Source of the DNA: Patescibacteria group bacterium
Lineage (GTDB): Bacteria > Patescibacteriota > Patescibacteriia > UBA10025 > JAHIVO01
Length of the DNA stretch: 46,226 nt
Assembly: GCA_022560375.1 (NCBI GenBank)
Contig: JADFTK010000003.1
Location: 1-46,226 of the forward strand
Direction of reading: 5' to 3'
A model generated the notes under the pieces. That model searched no databases, had not been told where the DNA came from, and was given only the letters and a program-made list of their open reading frames with translations. Position numbers and translations under genes: made by a program. Of the stretch, positions 36,010-45,299 are shown piece by piece (position 1 is the stretch's first letter; each line of letters opens with the position of its first letter).

Positions 36010-37374
36010 ATGGATAATAAACAACTTTGGCAAGCAACGCTTGGCGAACTTGAGCTTTCACTTAGTAAGGCCAATTTTACTACTTGGTTCAAAAATACAT
36101 TTGTGTCTACCTACAATAGTGGGGAGGTTATTATAGGCGTCCCTAATACCTTCACCAAGACTTGGCTAGAGAACAAATATCATAAGAATATTCTAACCGC
36201 TCTGCAGAATGCCTCTAATAATAAAATTGCTGAGGTTACCTATAAGGTAGAATCTCCTCGCTCAGCCGATTTAGTAAACGCGACAAAAAAAACACCAGAA
36301 TCAACTGCGCCTATTATCGGGGCTGACGTTGAAGAGGAAGAGAAAAATGGTTTTGGGCTAAACGCACGATATACTTTTGAGTCGTTTGTCGTTGGCAAGG
36401 GTAACGAGCTGGCTCATGCTGCCTGTCAAGCTGTGTCACAAAAACCTGGCCAAGTATATAATCCTCTTTTTATCTACGGTGGTGCCGGCCTGGGCAAAAC
36501 CCACCTCATGCAAGCCATTGCCCACTACGCTCACAAACTAGCCGCGAACAAAAAAATTATTTATGTTACTTGTGAAAAATTTACCAATGATTTCATCCAG
36601 TCAATCACCAGTGGTACTACCAACAAATTCAAAAATTTTTATCGCTCTGCGGATATACTGCTAATCGATGATGTCCAATTTTTAGCGGGTAAAGAAGGAA
36701 CTCAAGAAGAATTTTTCCACACCTTTAATGCCCTACATCAAAAAAATAACCAAATTGTAATTAGCTCAGATAGGCCACCAAAAGCCATCCCCGCCCTCGA
36801 AAACAGGCTAGTTTCCCGCTTTGAGTGGGGCATGATTGCTGACATTGTCCAACCGGACCTAGAAACCAGGTCCGCCATATTAAAGGCTAAGTGTAGCGAA
36901 AAAAACTACTCTTTGTCCCCAGAAATTATTACAGCCATAGCCAAGTCTGTTCAAAGTAATGTCCGGGAATTAGAAGGAGCACTTAATAGGGTAATTGCCT
37001 TCCACCAGCTTAATAACACCCCCCCGACCATAGCATCAGTAAAAAACATACTCTCTAGCCTGTCGGAACACCAAAAGAGGGAAGGAGCCATAACCGGAAA
37101 ACAGATAATGACAACAGTGACCACATTTTTTGACATAAAAATAGAGGACATACTGGGCAGTAGCCGAAAAAAAGAGTTGGTGGTCCCCAGACAAATCGCC
37201 ATGTACCTAATGCGCGAGGAGGCACGCTCTTCATATCCAACTATTGGGCAGGAGGTGGGCGGTCGTGACCACACTACCGCTATGCATGCTTACGAAAAAA
37301 TAAAAAAAGCATATAATGATGACGAAAAGATCCGCCAAGACATCACCCTTATCCGGCAACGGCTCTACACCTAA
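36010..37374 (+). CDS. dnaA: Chromosomal replication initiator protein DnaA
   Basis: 454 aa; YNPLFIYGGAGLGKTHLMQAIAH, ADILLIDDVQFLAGKEGTQEEFFHTFN, VGGRDHTTAMHAYEKI. Confidence 0.98.
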   Translation: MDNKQLWQATLGELELSLSKANFTTWFKNTFVSTYNSGEVIIGVPNTFTKTWLENKYHKNILTALQNASNNKIAEVTYKVESPRSADLVNATKKTPESTAPIIGADVEEEEKNGFGLNARYTFESFVVGKGNELAHAACQAVSQKPGQVYNPLFIYGGAGLGKTHLMQAIAHYAHKLAANKKIIYVTCEKFTNDFIQSITSGTTNKFKNFYRSADILLIDDVQFLAGKEGTQEEFFHTFNALHQKNNQIVISSDRPPKAIPALENRLVSRFEWGMIADIVQPDLETRSAILKAKCSEKNYSLSPEIITAIAKSVQSNVRELEGALNRVIAFHQLNNTPPTIASVKNILSSLSEHQKREGAITGKQIMTTVTTFFDIKIEDILGSSRKKELVVPRQIAMYLMREEARSSYPTIGQEVGGRDHTTAMHAYEKIKKAYNDDEKIRQDITLIRQRLYT

Positions 37375-37386
37375 GAGGCTAGCAAC

Positions 37387-37605
37387 CTATACACAAGTGG
37401 TGTATAAAGCCTTATTAAAAAGTGATTACAACCTTAACACTTTGTGGATAAAACACACTTAGCCAACCGACTCTATCGTCCTTAGCATATTAGGACACCC
37501 CCCACCCACAAAGTATTAACAGGGCTCCCCCTACCATATTAACAGGGGTGTTAAAAAAACACCCACTAACCCTAACAAAAGAGGGGTTTAGAAATATTTT
37601 CCACA
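37387..37605. promoter_or_regulatory. Putative oriC (dnaA-dnaN intergenic)
   Basis: TGTGGATAA (= TTATCCACA on minus) 37443-37451; TATACAC aagtg GTGTATA 37388-37406; TTTTCCACA 37597-37605; TATTAACAGGG at 37514 and 37537; hairpin GGGTGTT-a5-AACACCC. Confidence 0.65.
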
Positions 37606-37661
37606 TATCCACCCCACCTATTATTATTACTTCTAATTTAAACTAAATATTTAATATATAT

Positions 37662-38765
37662 ATGAAAATAACCTGTACACAAGAAAATCTCTCTTACGGA
37701 CTACAAGTAGTAAGCCACGTTGCTAGCAAAAACGTATCCCTTCCAATTTTAAGCAACGTATTATTGAAAGCGGAAAAGGGTGGGCTAGTTCTTATAACCA
37801 CCAATCTAGAAATTGGCCTAGTTTGCAAGGTGCGCGGGAAGGTTGAACAAGAAGGGGCGATTACGGTCCAGGCAAAAACCCTAAGCGATTATGTAAGTCT
37901 ACTTCCTAAAGAAAATATAGAATTAGAGATCAAAGACCAGGCACTAAGCGTCCGTTCCAGTAAGTCAAAAACAAACATGAAGGGAATGGAGGCTACGGAG
38001 TTTCCTTTAATCCCGGAGGTGGAGTCAAAAAGCAAACATTTTATTAAAGCTAAAGATCTTAAGGAAGCACTAACGGCTGTTGTGTTTGCGGTAGCTTTTG
38101 ACGAAACACGCCCTGAAATAAGTGGGGTGTATTTTAATTTTGATAAAGATATTTTAACTCTAGTTTCTACAGACAGCTATCGCTTAGCTGAAAAAAAAGC
38201 GTCCTTAACCAAGCCTAGCGAAAAAAAGAGCAGTGTTATTGTTCCCATCCGTACCACCCAAGAATTAATAAGAATACTTGGTGAGGAAAATGACGAAGTG
38301 GTGGTGTCGGGCAATGAAAACCAAATAGTTTTTTCTCTTGGTGATATTAAATTAACCTCTAGGGTGATTGAGGGGCAGTACCCGGATTATCAACAAATAA
38401 TCCCTACTGAACACAAAACAAGAATTTTAGTAAATACTAACGAATTTATCAACACTATAAAAAGGGCTAGTTTATTCTGTAAGCCAGGTAGTAATGACAT
38501 TGAATTGAAATTCAATCAGGCGGCTGGGGAAATTGAGGTTACTGCCGCAAACTTACAGGTTGGTGAAAGCGAGGCCCGCCAAGAAGCTAAAATTGAAGGG
38601 GTAGATAATGATATAGTTCTCAACTACAGATTTTTATTGGATGGGCTACAAAATATTAATGACGAAAATTGTTCGCTAGATATAAATACCAATAGCAACC
38701 CCGGGTTATTAAAACCAATAAAGGGAGAAGACTACCGTTATATAATAATGCCCATCAAGCAATAG
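37662..38765 (+). CDS. dnaN: DNA polymerase III beta sliding clamp
   Basis: 367 aa; follows dnaA; LPILSNVLLKAEKGGLVLITTNLEIGL, ISGVYFNF, TDSYRLAEKK, YIIMPIKQ. Confidence 0.97.
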   Translation: MKITCTQENLSYGLQVVSHVASKNVSLPILSNVLLKAEKGGLVLITTNLEIGLVCKVRGKVEQEGAITVQAKTLSDYVSLLPKENIELEIKDQALSVRSSKSKTNMKGMEATEFPLIPEVESKSKHFIKAKDLKEALTAVVFAVAFDETRPEISGVYFNFDKDILTLVSTDSYRLAEKKASLTKPSEKKSSVIVPIRTTQELIRILGEENDEVVVSGNENQIVFSLGDIKLTSRVIEGQYPDYQQIIPTEHKTRILVNTNEFINTIKRASLFCKPGSNDIELKFNQAAGEIEVTAANLQVGESEARQEAKIEGVDNDIVLNYRFLLDGLQNINDENCSLDINTNSNPGLLKPIKGEDYRYIIMPIKQ

Positions 38766-38820
38766 TAAAATTGATATTAAAGAGCGGGCCAGCCAAAGCC
38801 TGTTTTTTAAATTTATTTAT

Positions 38821-41433
38821 TTAGGTACCAGTGGAATTTGTATTTGAGGAGGCTGAGGGTATTAAGTAATTAATAGAAATTGTTTCTGGGGTTATATTTC
38901 TGACATTATCATACGCCTCGGCTGTTAAATCATGGAAGCCAACTTTAATTTTATCTAGATCATATTTCAAAGTATAGGGCGCTTTGGTGATGGTGGCTAT
39001 TTCCTTACCATCTAAATAGTAAACTACTTTGGTAATAGACCTGGTAGAGGTAACAGACACTTTAGCCGTAAGAGTGCCATTGCTTACCGTGTCGCCGTTT
39101 TCCAGTGAGGTGAATTTGATAATGGGCCTGTTTTCTTTGGCTCGCAGATCGCACTCTTCTTCAGGAGGTAGGGTTTCTAAAAATTCTTTATCGGCTGCCC
39201 AGCGCCTGACTGGCTCTTCCCAGCGTTCGTACTGAGGGTCTATGGTAGGATCGGCGGGCTCCGATCCCTCGGGGGCATCCTTATTAATATAGTGTAATAT
39301 ATTATGAGCCACACTAAATGTTTTCTCTTCTATGTAGGCGGCTGGGTAAGTATCGGCACAAGAGCTAGGAATACGTTTTTGAGTTACCACATCTACTTTT
39401 ATAATCGCACCGCCCTCCGCTCCCCCTTGTAAGATTAATTTTGTGGAGTTATTTGGTGTAGGAGATTTAAATGGTTCGACGGGTCCGCCGACTGTGCGCT
39501 TCATAAATTCTTGCCAAATAGGCGCCGCTACAACCGACCCAGCTGCCCCACGCTTCATTTCCGAATTATCATTATTGCCCACCCAAACTCCGGTAGCAAA
39601 GGAGGGTGTGTAGCCGAGAGTCCAGGCGTCACGGTAATCGTTGGTAGTGCCTGTTTTGGCGGCTACAGGGCGACCGGGGATAGTGAGCCTACCGCCCGCG
39701 CCAAACACATAAGCTCTAGCACTATCATCCGACAGGATATCATTTAATAGTCGAGCCGTATCTTTGTCAAATACTTGTTCTGACCGGTCCTCATATTTTT
39801 CCAGCACTTTACCTCGACTATCCTCCACTCTTAGTATGCCAGTGACGGGATGACGTTCGCCTTCACGGGCCATGGTAGCAAAGGCAGAGGTATGCTCTAG
39901 GAGGGTTACCTCCCCACCCCCTAAAACAAGTGATAAGCCAAACCGACTACGATCTCCTAAAGTAGTGTAGCCTAGCGCCTGGGCCGTATCTAAAACGTTA
40001 TCAATCCCAGCCAGATATAGCGTTTTTACTGCTGGGATGTTGAGAGAGCCAGCCAAAGCCTTACGCATCGAGACTGGTCCGCGCTCTGATAAGTCATAAT
40101 TCTTTGGCTCGTAGTCTTGGGTATCAGTTTTGAAATTGGTAACTAAGTCAAATATAGTAGTTTCAGGAGTATAGCCCCGGCTAAAAGCGGTGGCATAAAC
40201 TATAGGTTTGAAAGAGGACCCTGGTTGGCGTGGCCGAAGTACCACGTTAACATTACCATCTATATCCTCGTCAAAGTAATCTTTAGAGCCAACCATGGCT
40301 AGGATTTGTCCCGTTTTGGTGTCTAGGCTTATCAGGGCGGCGTTGCTGGCCCCGTAGCGCTCGGCATTGATTTTAGCTTGCTCAGTAATTACTTCCTCGG
40401 CGATGCGTTGCTTGTCTATATTCAAAGTGGTAATAACTTTTAAGCCGCCTTGTTCGACCATTTTTTCACCATATTTATTTGCCAGTTGATCGCGTACATA
40501 AAATACAAAATGCGGAGCTGTAATATTTTCGCGTTTGGGCTGTATCTTTGCCAGGACATCAATTTTTTTAGCTGCGGCACCCTCCTCGGCGGTGATATAA
40601 CCCTCGGCCACCATTAAATTTATGGCGGTTTTTTGGCGGGCAATTAGTTCCTCCGTATTACTTCCATAAGGTGAATAGTATGAGGGCAGTTGGGGCAGTG
40701 AGGCAAGTAGGGCTGCTTCATCAAGCGATAGATCTTTTGATGACACACCAAAGAATGTTTGGGCTGCTGATTCTATGCCGTACGAAGTTGAACCATAAGG
40801 AATTTCATTGAGATAAAGCTTTAGAATTTGGTCTTTGGTGAATTTTTTTTCGATCTGATAAGCTAATACTAGCTCCTTAACCTTTCGGGAATAGGAGCGT
40901 TCTGAGGTAAGTATGGAATTTTTTACAAATTGCTGGGTAATGGTAGAGCCGCCACGCCGGGGACAGAGGCCGCCTAAGTTTCCAAACGCCTCGTGGCAGG
41001 CTGACTTAGCAATGCCAGTCAGAGAATAGCCGCTATGGCTGTAAAAGTTTTTGTCCTCGAGAGTAATAGTGGCCCATTTAGCGTAGTCAGGGATGTCCTC
41101 CAGATTCACCAGCGTGCGTTTTTCATCGCCATGAATTTCGTAGAGGAGGGTAGTTTCGTCACGGGCATAAATTTTAGTACTCTGGGCGATAGTACGATCG
41201 ATTATTTTATCCGGATCCGGTAAGTCTCTAGAAAGCCAGGCAAAAATCCCCACTCCAGCCATAACAAAAATAACCATAAGCATGGCTAGAATTGGCACCC
41301 AATTTTTTAGCAGCTTTCTTATAAAAGATAACTTTCCATTTCTATTAGGTGGGCTATTCATTCTGGCCTGATTCATCCTTTGTCCTATTTTACGGATGCG
41401 AAAGCTTGGTTTGTTTAGTTGGGGGATAGGCAT
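38821..41433 (-). CDS. Class A penicillin-binding protein (PBP1A-like)
   Basis: 870 aa; GT51 motifs (ITLEDKNFYSHSG, RRGGSTITQQFVKN) and transpeptidase motifs (RQPGSSFKPIVYATAF, AAKTGTTNDYRDAWTLGYTP). Confidence 0.96.
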   Translation of the reverse strand: MPIPQLNKPSFRIRKIGQRMNQARMNSPPNRNGKLSFIRKLLKNWVPILAMLMVIFVMAGVGIFAWLSRDLPDPDKIIDRTIAQSTKIYARDETTLLYEIHGDEKRTLVNLEDIPDYAKWATITLEDKNFYSHSGYSLTGIAKSACHEAFGNLGGLCPRRGGSTITQQFVKNSILTSERSYSRKVKELVLAYQIEKKFTKDQILKLYLNEIPYGSTSYGIESAAQTFFGVSSKDLSLDEAALLASLPQLPSYYSPYGSNTEELIARQKTAINLMVAEGYITAEEGAAAKKIDVLAKIQPKRENITAPHFVFYVRDQLANKYGEKMVEQGGLKVITTLNIDKQRIAEEVITEQAKINAERYGASNAALISLDTKTGQILAMVGSKDYFDEDIDGNVNVVLRPRQPGSSFKPIVYATAFSRGYTPETTIFDLVTNFKTDTQDYEPKNYDLSERGPVSMRKALAGSLNIPAVKTLYLAGIDNVLDTAQALGYTTLGDRSRFGLSLVLGGGEVTLLEHTSAFATMAREGERHPVTGILRVEDSRGKVLEKYEDRSEQVFDKDTARLLNDILSDDSARAYVFGAGGRLTIPGRPVAAKTGTTNDYRDAWTLGYTPSFATGVWVGNNDNSEMKRGAAGSVVAAPIWQEFMKRTVGGPVEPFKSPTPNNSTKLILQGGAEGGAIIKVDVVTQKRIPSSCADTYPAAYIEEKTFSVAHNILHYINKDAPEGSEPADPTIDPQYERWEEPVRRWAADKEFLETLPPEEECDLRAKENRPIIKFTSLENGDTVSNGTLTAKVSVTSTRSITKVVYYLDGKEIATITKAPYTLKYDLDKIKVGFHDLTAEAYDNVRNITPETISINYLIPSASSNTNSTGT

Positions 41434-41437
41434 GGTA

Positions 41438-42307
41438 CTACACCTTTTTTGAGTTAGTAATTAGCGCCGCGCCAATAACCCCGGCGTTATAATTAAGATG
41501 TGAACGAACTATTATGGTCTTTTTTAGCTCGTTGAATAATAGGTTTTGTTTAGCTTGCCGTAAAGCCGGAATGATTAGAGGTGAGACCACTGACAGTCCC
41601 CCGCTAATTATAATAATATGGGGGCTATATGAGTAGAGGGCATTTTTTAATCCTATAGCTAGCCATTTTGACATCTCAGTTAATACGGATTTTGCTATTT
41701 TATTACCTGATTTGGCCAGAGCCACAATGGCATGAGAGGATATTTTTTGGCTAGTACGTTTATAATAATTTTTAATCATAGCTGGACCAGAAACTAAATC
41801 TTCAAAGGTAGAATTATCAGAAATCATGGTATGGCCAAATTCCGTAGCATTGTAACCACCATGAAAGATTTTTTTGTTTATAACGAGCCCAGCTCCAACT
41901 CCCGTGCCAAGAGTAATGCTAAGTACCGCCTTATAATTTTTACCAAGACCAATCACAGCTTCGGCTAAAGCTATACAGTTAGCATCGTTATCTATCGAGA
42001 CGGGCACCTTAAATTTTTTAGTTAGTATTGACTTGAGGGGTACATTTTTCCAATTTTTGGGCAGATTAGGGCTACTCGCCACAATGCCTTTATCGGGGTT
42101 TACTAATCCAGTGATGCCGACGCCAATACTGCTCACCTGGTTTGAGAAGAGGGGTTTAATACTCTTAATAATACTCTCCAGTGCCTCCTTTTTGGTTTTT
42201 CTATGAATGGCCACCTGCTCACTGCGGATTATTTTGTTGTTGGTGTCGACTAAGCCAACTTGTATTTTAGTGCCGCCGACGTCCAAGCCAAGTTTATATT
42301 TTTTCAT
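41438..42307 (-). CDS. ROK family sugar kinase/regulator-like protein
   Basis: 289 aa; LGLDVGGTKIQVGLVD, VSIDNDANCIALAEAVIG, LGTGVGAGLVIN, EFGHTMI. Confidence 0.93.
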   Translation of the reverse strand: MKKYKLGLDVGGTKIQVGLVDTNNKIIRSEQVAIHRKTKKEALESIIKSIKPLFSNQVSSIGVGITGLVNPDKGIVASSPNLPKNWKNVPLKSILTKKFKVPVSIDNDANCIALAEAVIGLGKNYKAVLSITLGTGVGAGLVINKKIFHGGYNATEFGHTMISDNSTFEDLVSGPAMIKNYYKRTSQKISSHAIVALAKSGNKIAKSVLTEMSKWLAIGLKNALYSYSPHIIIISGGLSVVSPLIIPALRQAKQNLLFNELKKTIIVRSHLNYNAGVIGAALITNSKKV

Positions 42308-42390
42308 GCACCTTAGGTAGTAAATTAGCCTTTTTATTATATCAGAGATGGGCTATACTATAAATAAGATTCGCGGAAACTTTAGCGTTT

Positions 42391-43590
42391 ATGATTAAAA
42401 AAGAGAAAATTGAAGAGCTGATTGACCGTGGCACCGAGCAAATAATCGTAAAAAGTAGTCTAGCAAAAAAACTGTCTTCAGGCAAGCCGCTGAGAGTGAA
42501 GCTAGGGGTGGACCCAACTGCTCCGCGTTTGCATTTGGGGCATACGGTAGTCCTCAGGAAATTACGTCAGTTCCAAGAGCTGGGCCACCAAGTAATATTT
42601 TTAATTGGTGATTTTACCGCACGGATCGGCGATCCCTCTGATCGACTGGCCGCCAGAAAGCCACTAACCGATAAAGAAATTCAAGAGAATATAAAGACAT
42701 ATAAGCAGCAAGTGGGGAAGGTGTTGGATCTGACTAAAGTTGAGATAAGGAATAATTCTGAATGGCACAGCAATATGGATTTTGCTGAGCTATTCCAATT
42801 AACCAGTTATTTTACTGTGAATCAAATGCTGGAGCGGGATATGTATAAGGAAAGAATGAAAAAAAAGAAACCTCTCTGGATCCATGAATTCCTTTACCCC
42901 ATTTTACAGGGTTACGATTCAGTGGCTCTACAGGCGGATGTAGAGCTGGGAGGGACAGACCAAACATTTAATTTGCTGGCCGCCCGTGATATTCAACCTC
43001 ACTACCATCAGCCACCTCAAGATATTTTGACTGTTCCTTTAATTGAGGGTACTGATGGTAAGGATAAGATGAGCAAAAGTGTGGGTAATACTATTGACCT
43101 GCAAGACACGCCCAAGGACATGTATGGCAAGACTATGTCCATCCCCGATAAGCTGATTATAAAATATTTTACCCTATTGACTGATGTGCCGCTGAGCTCT
43201 ATCAAAGAATATGAAAAAGCCATGAGTGGAGGCGCTAACCCAAAAGATTATAAAGCAAAATTGGCTCAAGAGCTGGTGAAGATGTACCATGGCAATAGTC
43301 AGGCTATAACCGCTGCCAAAGAATTTAACAGCCTGTTTAAGGAGAATAAAATTCCCTCAGACATTCCTGAATACAAAATTCAAAAAGAGGAAACTGTAAC
43401 CTTACTCGATATTGTGGCTAATACTAAGCTGGCCACCTCGAGGGGTGAAGCCAGGCGTTTGATCGAGCAAGGGGCGGTACAAGTGGACGGCCAGCAAATC
43501 AAAGGCTGGAAAAGTAAGATTCAGGTAAAAAATGGCCTAGTAATTAAAGTTGGTAAACGTAAGTTTATAAAATTAGTTATAAAAAAATGA
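42391..43590 (+). CDS. tyrS: Tyrosine--tRNA ligase
   Basis: 399 aa; KLGVDPTAPRLHLGHTVVLRKLRQFQELGHQVIFLIGDFTARIGDPS, KMSKS, C-terminal S4 domain. Confidence 0.96.
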   Translation: MIKKEKIEELIDRGTEQIIVKSSLAKKLSSGKPLRVKLGVDPTAPRLHLGHTVVLRKLRQFQELGHQVIFLIGDFTARIGDPSDRLAARKPLTDKEIQENIKTYKQQVGKVLDLTKVEIRNNSEWHSNMDFAELFQLTSYFTVNQMLERDMYKERMKKKKPLWIHEFLYPILQGYDSVALQADVELGGTDQTFNLLAARDIQPHYHQPPQDILTVPLIEGTDGKDKMSKSVGNTIDLQDTPKDMYGKTMSIPDKLIIKYFTLLTDVPLSSIKEYEKAMSGGANPKDYKAKLAQELVKMYHGNSQAITAAKEFNSLFKENKIPSDIPEYKIQKEETVTLLDIVANTKLATSRGEARRLIEQGAVQVDGQQIKGWKSKIQVKNGLVIKVGKRKFIKLVIKK

Positions 43591-43602
43591 GGCGTCATAC
43601 CA

Positions 43603-43704
43603 ATGGCACAAGATACTGAAGATAAATCGGAACACCAATGTTGTCCACACTGCGACCACAAGAGCAGTGATGATCCCAGTGCGTGCTGTAACTGTGAGTG
43701 TTAG
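43603..43704 (+). CDS. Cys-rich metallothionein-like micropeptide, 33 aa (MAQDTEDKSEHQCCPHCDHKSSDDPSACCNCEC)
   Basis: Hand-translated; 12-nt gap after tyrS; terminator 20 nt downstream. Confidence 0.6.
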   Translation: MAQDTEDKSEHQCCPHCDHKSSDDPSACCNCEC

Positions 43705-43723
43705 CTAACAAATTATATCTGAC

Positions 43724-43756
43724 AAAAAACAGGTCTAATTATACGGCCTGTTTTTT
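43724..43756 (+). terminator. Rho-independent terminator
   Basis: AAAAAACAGG tctaattatacgg CCTGTTTTTT. Confidence 0.85.
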
Positions 43757-43837
43757 AGTAAACTGTGGGTAGGTTTTAAGTGATTTTAGGTATATGGTAG
43801 ACTTAGTTAAGGAAGTTAAGTTATTAAGGATGTAGAT

Positions 43838-44641
43838 ATGGAAGAAGGTGTTAATAATACAGAAAAAATGGAGGGGATGTGTGAACATGGAAATTTTGTG
43901 GCTAGCTGTGTTCAATGCAATAAAGTTGATGCTGAGCAGAAACCAGATAGTCTTGATTCAAAAGAATCGGAAAAGCGTCCGGAAAAACTTTATCGAGCTT
44001 TCACGGTTCATCCGGATGAACTTACAGTTGATCGATTACGGGAAAAATTAGTACCAGGTGTCGTGAATAAAGATGATCCTACAAAAATAAATGATGGTAA
44101 TGAGCTAGGCGTTTATATGTCTACTAATTCCAGAATGGTTGAAACCGCGTATGCTAGGGGGGGCGGTGGAGGCACTAGTCATGTTGATGTACCAAAGTAT
44201 GATGATCGGGGAGCATATAGCACTAGAGTGAATTTGCCCAATGTAGCTATTATGCTTGAAGTTGATACCCAGGGGTTGGATATTAGAAAACCGGTGATTA
44301 CGGACTACTTGAAATTGGTTGAAAATAACGGGTTTGAGGGTGCTGAGTGGATAGCCGATGATATAAAAGAGCAGTTTTATAGAGTGCAGAAATTAATATT
44401 ATCCCGTTGGGCTAATGATAAGGAGAAATTTGTAGTCACTTTAGATGATGATAGTGATGAGGCCTTGCAAATAGCTATTGATACTGTTCAAGAAGAATTT
44501 GCAAAACGCAAAGCCGAAGCGGAGGAATTTGGGAGAATGTTGGAAGCTTTGAGTGAAAATCAGAGAATGACAGATTATGGAGTGAAGATTGGTTGGGAAA
44601 AATGGAAGACAGAAAAAGTGGAAAATAGTGATAAAAAATAA
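43838..44641 (+). CDS. Hypothetical protein: N-terminal CxH...CxxC zinc-knuckle-like motif plus possible ADP-ribosyltransferase-like region
   Basis: 267 aa; MCEHGNFVASCVQC; KLYRAF ... GVYMSTNSRMVETAYA. Confidence 0.6.
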   Translation: MEEGVNNTEKMEGMCEHGNFVASCVQCNKVDAEQKPDSLDSKESEKRPEKLYRAFTVHPDELTVDRLREKLVPGVVNKDDPTKINDGNELGVYMSTNSRMVETAYARGGGGGTSHVDVPKYDDRGAYSTRVNLPNVAIMLEVDTQGLDIRKPVITDYLKLVENNGFEGAEWIADDIKEQFYRVQKLILSRWANDKEKFVVTLDDDSDEALQIAIDTVQEEFAKRKAEAEEFGRMLEALSENQRMTDYGVKIGWEKWKTEKVENSDKK

Positions 44642-44650
44642 TTAAGTTGA

Positions 44651-44681
44651 AAAACACCTCCCAATAAATAGGAGATGTTTT
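44651..44681. terminator. Bidirectional terminator between convergent genes
   Basis: AAAACACCTCC caataaata GGAGATGTTTT. Confidence 0.7.
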
Positions 44682-44687
44682 GCACTA

Positions 44688-45242
44688 TTAATTTTTTATT
44701 ACCCACCAGCCTACTTCATCCATATAACTGACAGGAAATTGATGGCCTAGATTTGGGATGATGACGTATTCCGTGTTTATTTTATTTACATATGAATAGA
44801 CACGTTCATCTGGTCGCACTAAATCATAATCTAGTGCAAAATTATCTTGCGCCCCGATAATCGTCAATATCGGCGTGGTTTGATTTTGATCATTTAAATC
44901 ATAATCACTACAGTATGCGCCCATTGGAATTATTCCATCTACATATTTTTGGTTGCTGAGGCCGCGCTCACAACTAGCATATCCGCCGCTCGAGAAACCG
45001 GTCAAATAAATTTTTCCTACACCTAATTTCTCCCTGGCATCTATATTAAACTGAGTTATCAGCTCGCCAGTCCAATTTTCAATACCGGCGAGCGCAAAAC
45101 CATGTATGTCCGCCTGCTCTTGCCAGTAAGTAATATATGGCAGATAACTTCCATCCGGCTGGATCACTAACACCATTCTTTTAATAGAGACATCTTCATA
45201 ATTTTCGGGGTAATAAATTTGGTAAAATCCACGGTCAGTCAT
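44688..45242 (-). CDS. Alpha/beta hydrolase (esterase/PHB-depolymerase-like), probably 5'-truncated
   Basis: 184 aa; KIYLTGFSSGGYASCERGLSNQ, NLGHQFPV; frame stays open upstream to about 45311. Confidence 0.75.
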   Translation of the reverse strand: MTDRGFYQIYYPENYEDVSIKRMVLVIQPDGSYLPYITYWQEQADIHGFALAGIENWTGELITQFNIDAREKLGVGKIYLTGFSSGGYASCERGLSNQKYVDGIIPMGAYCSDYDLNDQNQTTPILTIIGAQDNFALDYDLVRPDERVYSYVNKINTEYVIIPNLGHQFPVSYMDEVGWWVIKN

Positions 45243-45299
45243 TGATATCGGCTTTGGGGCTGTGCTAATGTCTACTTTTCCAATTTCATTGGTAATGGG

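Noticed and set aside
37546-37564. GGGTGTT-AAAAA-AACACCC as the dnaA terminator
   Set aside because: No T-run follows on the plus strand; better regarded as part of the origin region structure
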